21,807 nt of DNA from an uncultured Propionibacteriaceae bacterium (GCA_937859105.1 CALMAD010000408.1:1-21807), one strand, 5' to 3'. Counted from the first letter of the stretch, positions 15,631-21,807 are shown. Translations and numbers: made by a program. The notes: generated by a model not told the origin, from the sequence alone.

Positions 15631-17073
15631 ATGTCCATCGATACGCGTCAACCGTCGGGCGGCGGGGCCCCCGACGCCCGCACGGAGTCCGCCGACTACC
15701 TGGAGAAGCGGTCGTTGAAATCCGGCTCCGCTGGGTGGATCCTGCTCGCCGGGCTCGGCGTCAGCTACGTGATCTCGGGCGACTTCTCGGGGTGGAACGG
15801 CGGCCTGGCCGAGGGCGGCTTCGGCGGCCTGCTGATCGCCTTCGGGATCATCGCCGTCATGTACTTCTGCATGGTGCTGGGCATGGCCGAGCTCTCCTCG
15901 GCGCTCCCGGCGGCCGGCGGCGGCTACACGTTCGCGCGAGCCGCCCTGGGGCCCTGGGGTGGCTTCGCGACCGGCGCCGCCGTGCTGATCGAGTACACGA
16001 TCGCCCCGGCCGCCATCGCGACGTTCATCGGGGCCTACGTCGAGTCGCTGCACCTGTTCGGCATCACCGACGGCTGGTGGGTGTACCTCGCGGTGTACGC
16101 GATCTTCATGGCGATCCACCTGACCGGGGCGGGCGAGGCGCTCAAGACGATGTTCGTCATCACGGCGATCGCCTTGGTGGGCCTGGTCGTGTTCGTCGTC
16201 GCGGCGCTGGGGATGTTCCACCCCGCGAACCTGACGAACATTCCGGTGGACCAGGCGGCGGCCGGGGCGTCCCCGTTCCTGCCGTTCGGGACGCTCGGCA
16301 TCTGGGCGGCCCTGCCGTTCGCGATCTGGTTCTTCCTCGCGGTCGAGGGCGTCCCGCTGGCGGCCGAGGAGGCGGACGACCCGGCCAAGGACGTGCCGCG
16401 CGGCATCATCCTCGCCATGTGCGCCCTCGTCGTCACCGGCGCGCTCGTGCTCGTGCTGGCCCCCGGGGCCGGCGGCGCGCAGCAGATCGCCGAGTCCGGC
16501 AACCCGCTGGTGCTCGCGCTCGGCGATTCCGTCTGGGCTCGGGTCGTGAACTACATCGGCCTCGCGGGCCTGGTCGCGAGCTTCTTCTCGATCATGTACG
16601 CCTACTCGCGGCAGACGTTCGCCCTCTCGCGGGCGGGCTACCTGCCGACGAGCCTGTCGGTGACGAACTCGCGCAAGGCCCCCGTGCTGGCGATCGTCGT
16701 GCCGGGCGTGATCGGGTTCGTGCTCTCCCTCACCGGACAAGGGGCGATGCTGCTCAACATGGCGGTGTTCGGCGCGGCCGTCAGCTACGTTCTCATCATG
16801 GTGAGCCACATCGTCCTGCGCGTGAAGCAGCCCGCGCTCGTGCGGCCCTACAAGACCCCGGGCGGCATCGCGACGACCGCGGTCGCCCTGGTCATCGCGG
16901 CGGCGTCCGTCATCGCGACCTTCCTCGTGGACGTGCGGGCGGCCGGCCTGACGTTCGCGGCCTTCGCCGCGATGATGGCCTACTTCGGCCTCTACAGCCG
17001 CCACCACCTCGTCGCCAACTCCCCGGACGAGGAGTTCGCGGCCCTCACGTCGGCGGAGGGGGAGGTCGCGTGA
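15631..17073 (+). CDS. Ethanolamine permease (APC superfamily)
   Basis: This 480-residue transporter has about 12 transmembrane helices of the amino acid-polyamine-organocation type. The N-terminal half (LEKRSLKSGSAGWILLAG, GVSYVISGDFSGWNGGLAEG, ALPAAGGGYTFARAALGPWG) closely fits the ethanolamine permease subgroup. Helix 6-8 segments such as FAIWFFLAVEGVPLAAEEAD are typical of that group. It should import ethanolamine, in symport or exchange, for the lyase encoded next to it. ATG 15631 follows AGAGG. Its stop overlaps the eutB GTG (GTGA), so the three genes form one operon. Confidence 0.93.
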   Translation: MSIDTRQPSGGGAPDARTESADYLEKRSLKSGSAGWILLAGLGVSYVISGDFSGWNGGLAEGGFGGLLIAFGIIAVMYFCMVLGMAELSSALPAAGGGYTFARAALGPWGGFATGAAVLIEYTIAPAAIATFIGAYVESLHLFGITDGWWVYLAVYAIFMAIHLTGAGEALKTMFVITAIALVGLVVFVVAALGMFHPANLTNIPVDQAAAGASPFLPFGTLGIWAALPFAIWFFLAVEGVPLAAEEADDPAKDVPRGIILAMCALVVTGALVLVLAPGAGGAQQIAESGNPLVLALGDSVWARVVNYIGLAGLVASFFSIMYAYSRQTFALSRAGYLPTSLSVTNSRKAPVLAIVVPGVIGFVLSLTGQGAMLLNMAVFGAAVSYVLIMVSHIVLRVKQPALVRPYKTPGGIATTAVALVIAAASVIATFLVDVRAAGLTFAAFAAMMAYFGLYSRHHLVANSPDEEFAALTSAEGEVA

Positions 17074-18479
17074 CCGTCCGGACGCACGCGCTGAACGGGA
17101 CGACCTACCGCTTCGACGGCCTGGTCGACCTCCTGGCGAAGGCGACCCCGAAGCGCTCGGGCGACGAGCTGGCCGGCTGTGCGGCGTCCTCGGCCGCCGA
17201 GCGGGTCGCGGCCCAGTGGGCACTGGCCGACGAGCCGCTGGCGACCTTCCTCAACGAGGAGGTCGTGCCGTACGAGACCGATGAGGTCACCCGGCTCATC
17301 ATGGATTCCCACGACCCGGACGCCTTCGCGCCGGTGTCCTCCCTGACGGTGGGCGAGTTCCGGAACTGGCTGCTCGACGTCGCGACGCGGCCCGACTCCT
17401 CGGCGATCCTCACGGCCCTGGCGCCCGGGCTCACCCCCGAGATGGCGGCGGCGGTGAGCAAGCTCATGTCGTTGCAGGACCTGATCTCGGTCCCCGGGGC
17501 GGTGCAGGTGACGTCCGGCTTCCGGACGACCCTCGGCCTCAAGGGCACCCTCGCCACGCGGCTGCAGCCGAACCACCCGACGGACGACCCGGCGGGCGTC
17601 TCGGCGGCCATCCTCGACGGCCTCCTGCTGGGGTCGGGGGACGCCGTGGTCGGCATCAACCCCGCGTCCGACTCGCCGCAGGCGTCCGCCGACCTGCTCT
17701 ACCTGATCGACGACGTCCGGCAGCGGCTCGACATCCCCACCCAGTCGTGCGTCCTGACGCACGTGACGACGACGATCGGGCTGATCGAGGCCGGCGTCCC
17801 GGTGGATCTGCCGTTCCAGTCGATCGCGGGCACCGAGAAGGCGAACACCGGCTTCGGCGTGACGCTGGCGATCCTGCGGGAGGCCGACGAGGCGGCTCGC
17901 TCGCTCCGGCGCGGGGTCGTCGGCGACAACGTCATGTACTTCGAGACCGGTCAGGGCTCGGCGCTCTCGGCGGACGCGCATCGCGGCGTCGGCGGGCGTC
18001 CGGTCGACGAGCAGACGCTGGAGGCCCGCGCCTACGGCGTCGCGCGGGCCTTCTCGCCGCTGCTGCTGAACACCGTGGTCGGGTTCATCGGGCCCGAGTA
18101 CCTCCACGACGGCAAGCAGATCATCCGGGCCGGGCTGGAGGACAACTTCTGCGGCAAGCTGCTCGGCGTCCCGATGGGGGTGGACGTCTGCTACACGAAC
18201 CACGCCGAGGCCGACGACGACGACATGGACGCGCTGCTCACCCTGCTGGCGGCGGCCGGGACGAACTACGTGATCTGCGTCCCGGGGACCGACGACGTCA
18301 TGCTGGGCTATCAGAGCCTGTCGTTCCACAACGCGCTGGCCGTGCGCCGGTCGCTGGGGCTGCGCCCGGCGCCCGAGTTCGAGGCCTGGCTCGAGCGCAT
18401 GGACATGGCCGACCGGGCGGGGCATGTGGTGCCCCGCGACCCGATCGGGTCGCCGCTGGCCGAGCTGGTGCGGAGGTGA
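17070..18479 (+). CDS. eutB: Ethanolamine ammonia-lyase large subunit EutB
   Basis: This 469-residue protein is the catalytic TIM-barrel subunit of adenosylcobalamin-dependent ethanolamine ammonia-lyase (EC 4.3.1.7), which converts ethanolamine to acetaldehyde and ammonia. Recognised family segments include GEFRNWLLD, MSLQDLISVPG, LATRLQPNHPTDD, VVGINPASDS, QSIAGTEKANTGFGV, MYFETGQGSALSA, GFIGPEYLHDGKQIIRAGLE and VCYTNHAEADDDDMD. The length is close to the E. coli enzyme (about 450). GTG 17070 overlaps the permease stop and has GGAGGGGGAGG (17054-17064) upstream. The enzyme needs B12; no cobalamin genes or eutA reactivase gene are in the window. Confidence 0.97.
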   Translation: MTVRTHALNGTTYRFDGLVDLLAKATPKRSGDELAGCAASSAAERVAAQWALADEPLATFLNEEVVPYETDEVTRLIMDSHDPDAFAPVSSLTVGEFRNWLLDVATRPDSSAILTALAPGLTPEMAAAVSKLMSLQDLISVPGAVQVTSGFRTTLGLKGTLATRLQPNHPTDDPAGVSAAILDGLLLGSGDAVVGINPASDSPQASADLLYLIDDVRQRLDIPTQSCVLTHVTTTIGLIEAGVPVDLPFQSIAGTEKANTGFGVTLAILREADEAARSLRRGVVGDNVMYFETGQGSALSADAHRGVGGRPVDEQTLEARAYGVARAFSPLLLNTVVGFIGPEYLHDGKQIIRAGLEDNFCGKLLGVPMGVDVCYTNHAEADDDDMDALLTLLAAAGTNYVICVPGTDDVMLGYQSLSFHNALAVRRSLGLRPAPEFEAWLERMDMADRAGHVVPRDPIGSPLAELVRR

Positions 18480-18484
18480 GCGGC

Positions 18485-19240
18485 GTGGGCGACGACCTGC
18501 AGATCAGCGAGTTCTGGGCGCCGCTGCGCCGCACCACCCAGGCGCGGATCGGCCTGGGGCACACGGGCGACGGGCTCCCGACGGCGCACCGCCTCGCCCT
18601 GCGCGAGGCGCACGCGCTGGCGCGGGACGCGGTGACGACCCCGCTGGACGTCCCGTCGCTCGTCGAGGGCCTCGCGGACGCCGGCGTCCCCGAGGCCTAC
18701 CAGGTGACCAGCCGGGCGGCGGACCGCGACGAATACGTCCGGCGGCCCGATCTCGGACGCCTCCCCGCCGACCTGGGCGGCCTGGCGGAGGCCGGCGCCG
18801 GGTTCGACGTCGGGATCGTGCTGGCCGACGGACTGTCGCCCCGGGCGGTCATGGACCACGGCCCCGCGATGGTCGCCGCCCTGCTGGACGCCCTCCCGGG
18901 CGACCTGACCCGCGCGCCGCTCGTGATCGCGACGAACGCGCGGGTCGCGCTCGGCGACCACGTGGGGGAGGCGTTGGGGCTCGGCACGCTGCTGGTGCTG
19001 ATCGGCGAGCGTCCGGGGTTGTCGGTGGCCGACAGCCTCGGCCTCTACCTGACGCATCGCCCCCGGCCTGGGCGTGCCGACTCGGAGAGAAACTGCATCT
19101 CGAACATCCATCCGCCCGAGGGACTCGGGTACCGGCAGGCCGCCGCGACGGCCGTCCGGCTGCTCGGGGCCTCGCGCGAGTTGGGGCGCTCGGGTGTCGC
19201 CGTGAAGGACATCGGCGTCGACCGCGCACTGGGGGGCTGA
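18485..19240 (+). CDS. eutC: Ethanolamine ammonia-lyase small subunit EutC
   Basis: This 251-residue subunit completes the EutBC lyase and helps hold adenosylcobalamin. Family segments are FWAPLRRTTQARIGLGHTGD, LPTAHRLALREAHALARDAV, DVGIVLADGLSPRAV, LGLYLTHRPRPGRADSERNC and ISNIHPPEGLGYRQAA. It is shorter than the E. coli protein (295) mainly at the N-terminus. GTG 18485 has an excellent GGAGGTG (18472-18478) 6 nt upstream. GTG 18476, overlapping the eutB stop as GTGA, is the alternative and would add three residues. No aldehyde dehydrogenase, phosphotransacetylase or shell-protein gene follows, so acetaldehyde must be handled by enzymes encoded elsewhere. Confidence 0.96.
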   Translation: MGDDLQISEFWAPLRRTTQARIGLGHTGDGLPTAHRLALREAHALARDAVTTPLDVPSLVEGLADAGVPEAYQVTSRAADRDEYVRRPDLGRLPADLGGLAEAGAGFDVGIVLADGLSPRAVMDHGPAMVAALLDALPGDLTRAPLVIATNARVALGDHVGEALGLGTLLVLIGERPGLSVADSLGLYLTHRPRPGRADSERNCISNIHPPEGLGYRQAAATAVRLLGASRELGRSGVAVKDIGVDRALGG

Positions 19241-19263
19241 GCCGGCTCCTGTGCCCGGGGAAC

Positions 19264-19293
19264 GGACGCCCGCGGCGTGGGGGGTCGAATGCC
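19264..19293 (+). promoter_or_regulatory. Bipartite 30-bp element, copy 3 (before the kinase gene)
   Basis: GGACGCCCGCG (19264-19274), 11 nt, CGAATGCC (19286-19293). Both blocks are identical to copy 1 at 11892-11921. The left block is preceded by GAAC as in copy 2. A small inverted repeat ACGCC-CGC-GGCGT overlaps it. It lies 23 nt after the eutC stop and 38 nt before the kinase -10 box. Confidence 0.6.
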
Positions 19294-19328
19294 GGTTGGG
19301 CGATACGCGCTCCGGCCCTGACGAGGGT

Positions 19329-19337
19329 TGTTAGCGT
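19329..19337 (+). promoter_or_regulatory. Extended -10 promoter of the kinase gene
   Basis: TTGTTAGCGT contains TG-T-TAGCGT, an extended -10 at 19329-19337, nearly the same as TTGCTAGTGT before the PP2C gene. No -35 was found. Transcription would begin near 19344, giving a leader of about 28 nt that carries GGAGG (19363-19367). Confidence 0.5.
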
Positions 19338-19353
19338 GCGGGCTCCAGCCCGC
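19338..19353 (+). promoter_or_regulatory. Perfect palindrome at the kinase transcription start
   Basis: GCGGGCTCCAGCCCGC has perfect 7-bp arms around CC. It begins directly after the -10 box and so covers the predicted transcription start. It could be a repressor site or, if transcribed, a hairpin at the 5' end of the mRNA ahead of the ribosome binding site. The GC-rich composition makes chance possible. Confidence 0.4.
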
Positions 19354-19371
19354 GCGACGACCGGAGGCAGC

Positions 19372-20691
19372 ATGACGACCCCTCCTGCCGGCGCCCCTCG
19401 GCCCCGGTGGACGCCCGTCACCCCGGCGACCTCCCCAGCGCCCGCGCTGGAGGGATTCGAGTACGTCCGGCCGCTGGGGTCGGGCGGCCAGGCGGACGTC
19501 CACCTCTACCGTCAGCGCCTCCCGCACCGGCTGGTCGCCGTGAAGGTCCTGCGGGAGCGCGACCCCGCCGCCGCGGCGTCCCTGGTGGCCGAGGCGAACG
19601 CGCTGGCCGCCGTCGAGCACCCCCACATCGCGGAGGTGTACGCGGTCGGCGTCGCGCCCGACGGGCGTCCCTACCTGGTGATGCGCCACGACCCCGGGGC
19701 GACGCTCGCCGACCGGGCGGGCGCGGTCGGCGTCGAGGAGGCCCTGCGCCTCGGCGTCCAGCTGTCCGGCGCGGTCGCGACGCTGCACGCGGCCGGACTG
19801 CTGCACCGCGACATCAAGCCGGCGAACGTGCTCGTCAGCGCCTACGGGACGCCCATTCTCGCCGACTTCGCGCTCGCCGCCGGCCCGGACGCCGACGAGG
19901 CCGGGGCGTCCCTGCCCTGGACGGCCCCCGAACTGCTGCTGGGCGGTGAGCCGGCCACCGAGGCGTCCGAGGTGTACGCGCTGGCCGCCACCCTCTGGAC
20001 CTTGCTCGCCGGGCGCGCGCCGTACGCCGACCCGTCCGGCGACGACACGCCCGCCGCGCTGCTGCGCCGGGTGCGGGCGGGACGCCTCGGCGCCCTCCCC
20101 GGGGACGTCCCCGACGGCCTCGCCCGGCTGCTGCGCCGGGCGCTGGACGCCGATCCGTCCCGGCGGCCGGCGTCCGCCCGGGCCTTCGGCGCCGAACTGC
20201 GCGCCCTGCAGAGCGACCTGGGGCTGCCGCGCACCGACTGGCTGGCGGATGGCGGTGACGCGCCCGAGGCGTCCCCGCGCGCACACCCGAGCGGACGCCA
20301 CCCGGCGCCCTGGCTTGTCGGAGGGCTCACGGTCGCGATCGCCGCGGGGGCGCTCGGGGTGTGGGGGCTGATCGCGCCCCGACCGGCCGGGACGTCGCCC
20401 GCCGGCGGGACGGCCGGCGTACCGGCCGCGTCCGCCGCCCCGCCGGCCGCCCGTCCCGTCCCGGACACCCCCTCGCCTCTCACCCTCAACGGACGCCGCA
20501 CCGGCGACCTCGCGACGTTCGCCTGGCCCCGGCGCCACTCGGTCGAGACCTACCGCGCGCGCGTCGGCGCCCGGGTGGTCACGGTGGCGGACCCGACGCT
20601 GGAGGTCCGCTCGCACGCCCGGGTCTGCGTCGAGGTCCAGGCCCTCCGCGACGGCGTCCCCGCCGGCCCGCCTGCCCGAGGGTGCGCATGA
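19372..20691 (+). CDS. Membrane Ser/Thr protein kinase with DFA motif and FN3-like outer domain
   Basis: This 439-residue protein has a Hanks-type kinase domain at about 30-285: glycine loop LGSGGQADVHLY (35-46), K58 in VAVKVL, helix-C E74, HRDIKPANVL with D147 and N152, and the metal-binding motif D165-F166-A167, so DFG reads DFA. The activation segment is short and ends in APE (185-187). The DVYALG-like helix reads SEVYALA, with Glu for Asp. A basic linker leads to one transmembrane helix at about 314-335, a Pro/Ala-rich stretch, and a C-terminal extracellular domain (about 368-439) with an FN3-like pattern (ATFAWPRRHSVETYRARVG, RVCVEVQALRDG). There are no PASTA repeats. ATG 19372 has GGAGG 4 nt upstream. 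The stop overlaps the FHA gene start. Catalytic residues are intact, so activity is likely. Confidence 0.93.
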   Translation: MTTPPAGAPRPRWTPVTPATSPAPALEGFEYVRPLGSGGQADVHLYRQRLPHRLVAVKVLRERDPAAAASLVAEANALAAVEHPHIAEVYAVGVAPDGRPYLVMRHDPGATLADRAGAVGVEEALRLGVQLSGAVATLHAAGLLHRDIKPANVLVSAYGTPILADFALAAGPDADEAGASLPWTAPELLLGGEPATEASEVYALAATLWTLLAGRAPYADPSGDDTPAALLRRVRAGRLGALPGDVPDGLARLLRRALDADPSRRPASARAFGAELRALQSDLGLPRTDWLADGGDAPEASPRAHPSGRHPAPWLVGGLTVAIAAGALGVWGLIAPRPAGTSPAGGTAGVPAASAAPPAARPVPDTPSPLTLNGRRTGDLATFAWPRRHSVETYRARVGARVVTVADPTLEVRSHARVCVEVQALRDGVPAGPPARGCA

Positions 20692-21404
20692 GGAGCCCGG
20701 CCGCGCTCGAGATCGTCTGGGGCGACGCGGTCGTCCGCCCGGACCCGGCGGCCCCGTTCACCATCGGCCGCGACGCCGACCTCGTCGTCGACCCCGACAA
20801 CCCGTTCCTCCACCGCCGCTTCCTGGCCCTCGCGTTCGCGCCCGACCAGGGGCTCTGGTGGCTCGCGAACGTCGGCGACCGCCTGTCGGCGACCGTCTCC
20901 GCGGCCGACGGCGCGATGCAGGCCTGGCTCGCCCCCGGCGCCCGGCTGCCGCTCGTGTTCGCCGCCACGCGCGTCCTGTTCACCGCCGGCGAGACGACGT
21001 ACGCCCTCACGCTCGCCCTCCCGGACGCCGCCTACGAGCCCGTCCGGACGCCTGAGCCGTCCGCCGACGGCTCCCTCACCCTCGGACGCCTCACCCTCAC
21101 CCCCAGCCAGCGCCTCCTCATCGTCGCGCTCGCCGAGCCGTGGCTCCGCCGCGGGGACGTCGGCGCCGGCCACGTGCCCACCTCCGCCGCCGCGGCCGGA
21201 CGCCTGGGCTGGCCGCTCACCACCTTCAACCGCAAGCTCGACAACGTCTGCGCGCGGCTCGGCGAGGCCGGCGTCCGGGGGCTGCACGGCGGCCCGGAGC
21301 GCCTCGCGCGGGCCCGCAAGGCCCGCCTGGTGGAGTACGCCGTCGCCGCCCGGCTGGTCACCGCGTCCGACCTCGAGCTCCTCCCGGACGCCTCCCGCGC
21401 CTAG
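20688..21404 (+). CDS. FHA-domain protein with probable winged-helix C-terminus
   Basis: This 238-residue soluble protein begins with an FHA phosphothreonine-binding domain at about 6-112: FTIGRDADLVVDP with G27-R28, LHRRF around 41-45 in place of the usual SxxH, and WLANVG with N61. After a linker (about 115-133) comes LTLTPSQRLLIVALAEPWLR at 135-154 and LTTFNRKLDNVCARLGEAGV at 177-196. This is a helical region whose spacing resembles the winged-helix domain of response-regulator or SARP-type DNA-binding proteins; that assignment is inference. The ATG overlaps the kinase stop (ATGA), so the kinase and this protein are made together and this protein is probably the kinase's substrate or reader. 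A second role in transcription would link the membrane kinase directly to gene control. Confidence 0.82.
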   Translation: MRSPAALEIVWGDAVVRPDPAAPFTIGRDADLVVDPDNPFLHRRFLALAFAPDQGLWWLANVGDRLSATVSAADGAMQAWLAPGARLPLVFAATRVLFTAGETTYALTLALPDAAYEPVRTPEPSADGSLTLGRLTLTPSQRLLIVALAEPWLRRGDVGAGHVPTSAAAAGRLGWPLTTFNRKLDNVCARLGEAGVRGLHGGPERLARARKARLVEYAVAARLVTASDLELLPDASRA

Positions 21405-21413
21405 CCGCGCGGG
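21394..21413 (+). terminator. Hairpin spanning the FHA gene stop codon
   Basis: CCCGCGC and GCGCGGG (7-bp arms) flank CTAGCC, which contains the TAG stop of the FHA gene. The same stem sequence occurs after the GH3 gene (6749-6764). There is no U-run. It could act as a non-canonical terminator for the kinase-FHA unit. Confidence 0.3.
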
Positions 21414-21472
21414 CGCGCGACGCGGTGGCGCCATCACAGGCAGAACCGCCGGTGACGTGGCAATCTAGTGCC

Positions 21473-21807
21473 ATGACGGACATGAACGACGAGGTTGACG
21501 AGGTGGAGCAGGTCGAGGACGAGGGCGGCGAGGGCGGTCACCTCGACCAGCTGCAATCCGACGACACGCTGGTCGATCGCGGCGTGAGCGACGTCCTCGA
21601 CGAGGGGTACATCGCGCCCGACAACTGGTCGCCCGGGCAGGGCTTCGGCAACACGGCCGAGGAGATGCGCCAGGGCGAGACGATCGAGCAGCGCGAGAAG
21701 CAGGAGCAGCCCGAGGTCGTGAAGGAACACGGCCCGTGGAACCCCGACGGGGAGGATCGTCAGGTCGGCAGCCAGCGCGCCGGGCGCCTTGTGGCGCCCG
21801 ACCAGGG
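21473..21807 (+). CDS. DUF5709 domain protein (truncated by window edge)
   Basis: Only the first 111 codons are present. The protein starts with a very acidic stretch (MTDMNDEVDEVEQVEDEGGE), then LQSDDTLVDRGVSDVLDEGY, then IAPDNWSPGQGFGNTAEEMR, ending in the visible part at RAGRLVAPDQ. The DTLVDRGVSDVLDEGYxAPD and GxxxEEMxxGETIEQR patterns fit the actinobacterial DUF5709 family, which has no known function. There is no Shine-Dalgarno. TGG-CAATCT ends 6 nt before the ATG and could be an extended -10, so the transcript is probably leaderless. It is separated by 68 bp and a hairpin from the FHA gene. Confidence 0.82.
   Translation, partial: MTDMNDEVDEVEQVEDEGGEGGHLDQLQSDDTLVDRGVSDVLDEGYIAPDNWSPGQGFGNTAEEMRQGETIEQREKQEQPEVVKEHGPWNPDGEDRQVGSQRAGRLVAPDQ

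Larger units (their letters stand above)
111..21392. repeat. Dispersed, highly iterated 7-mer GGACGCC / GGCGTCC
   Basis: A line-by-line hand count gave 51 GGACGCC and 48 GGCGTCC on the plus strand between 111 and 21392, about one per 220 bp on either strand. Independent-base composition predicts about 12. A matched control differing only in the first base (CGACGCC / GGCGTCG) gave about 31. Eight copies are intergenic (602, 6739, 7181, 11481, 11892, 15382, 15516, 19264) in about 1.3 kb of non-coding DNA. Density is highest in the GH3 gene (19) and kinase gene (15), and low in the DUF418, tetR and aminotransferase genes. Counts may be off by a few. Confidence 0.75.

Noticed and set aside
1..21807. 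CRISPR array, tRNA/rRNA genes, insertion sequences
   Set aside because: No regularly spaced direct repeats, no cloverleaf or rRNA-like sequence, and no transposase motifs were seen; the DUF222-type gene at the edge is at most a member of a multicopy family.

Overview
This is a very GC-rich window (about 70% by eye) with actinobacterial gene content: a DUF222/13E12 protein, a DUF3097 protein, an hrcA-dnaJ pair behind a CIRCE operator, a PASTA-less Ser/Thr kinase with an FHA partner, a PP2C phosphatase and a DUF5709 protein. Start codons are ATG or GTG, genes are packed with 1-4 nt start/stop overlaps, and several starts lack a Shine-Dalgarno and sit just after a TANNNT box. Propionibacteriales is a reasonable guess, but the sequence alone does not settle the genus. 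The DNA looks chromosomal. No tRNA, rRNA, CRISPR array, insertion sequence or prophage module was seen.

Layout. 1-504 (-) is the 5' part of a DUF222/HNH-type gene cut by the window edge. 623-2283 (+) is DUF3097 plus an inositol-monophosphatase-family enzyme. 2243-4332 (-) is an operon of a metallo-beta-lactamase-fold hydrolase and a DUF418 membrane protein. 4436-6700 (+) is a cytoplasmic GH3 glycosidase, and 6783-7181 (+) a small four-helix membrane protein of the phage-holin-4/YvlD family. 7226-11457 (+) is a CIRCE-controlled hrcA-dnaJ-rsmE-tgt transcription unit that ties chaperone control to rRNA and tRNA modification. 11508-11849 is a TfoX-N protein. 12041-12763 is a PP2C phosphatase, and 12766-13902 (-) a DegT-type aminotransferase convergent with it. 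13987-14687 (-) is a coupled pair of small membrane proteins (one DUF1772), divergent from a TetR regulator (14768-15349 +) across an 80-bp gap holding a clear operator palindrome. 15631-19240 (+) is an ethanolamine catabolic operon (permease, EutB, EutC) without microcompartment genes. 19372-21404 (+) is a membrane Ser/Thr kinase with an atypical DFA motif, translationally coupled to an FHA protein with a probable winged-helix tail. A truncated DUF5709 gene closes the window.

Three signals are not explained by the genes. (i) The 7-mer GGACGCC is strongly iterated: about 99 copies on both strands by hand count, against roughly a dozen expected from composition, and at least as dense in intergenic DNA as in genes. 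(ii) A bipartite 30-bp element, GGACGCCCGCG-N11-CGAAYGCM with exactly 11 nt between the halves, occurs in three intergenic regions: before the PP2C gene, before the eut operon and before the kinase gene. (iii) The PP2C and kinase genes, 7 kb apart, also share an extended -10 sequence TTGYTAGYGT. The opposing phosphatase and kinase may therefore be co-regulated, with the FHA/wHTH protein as a possible downstream effector.
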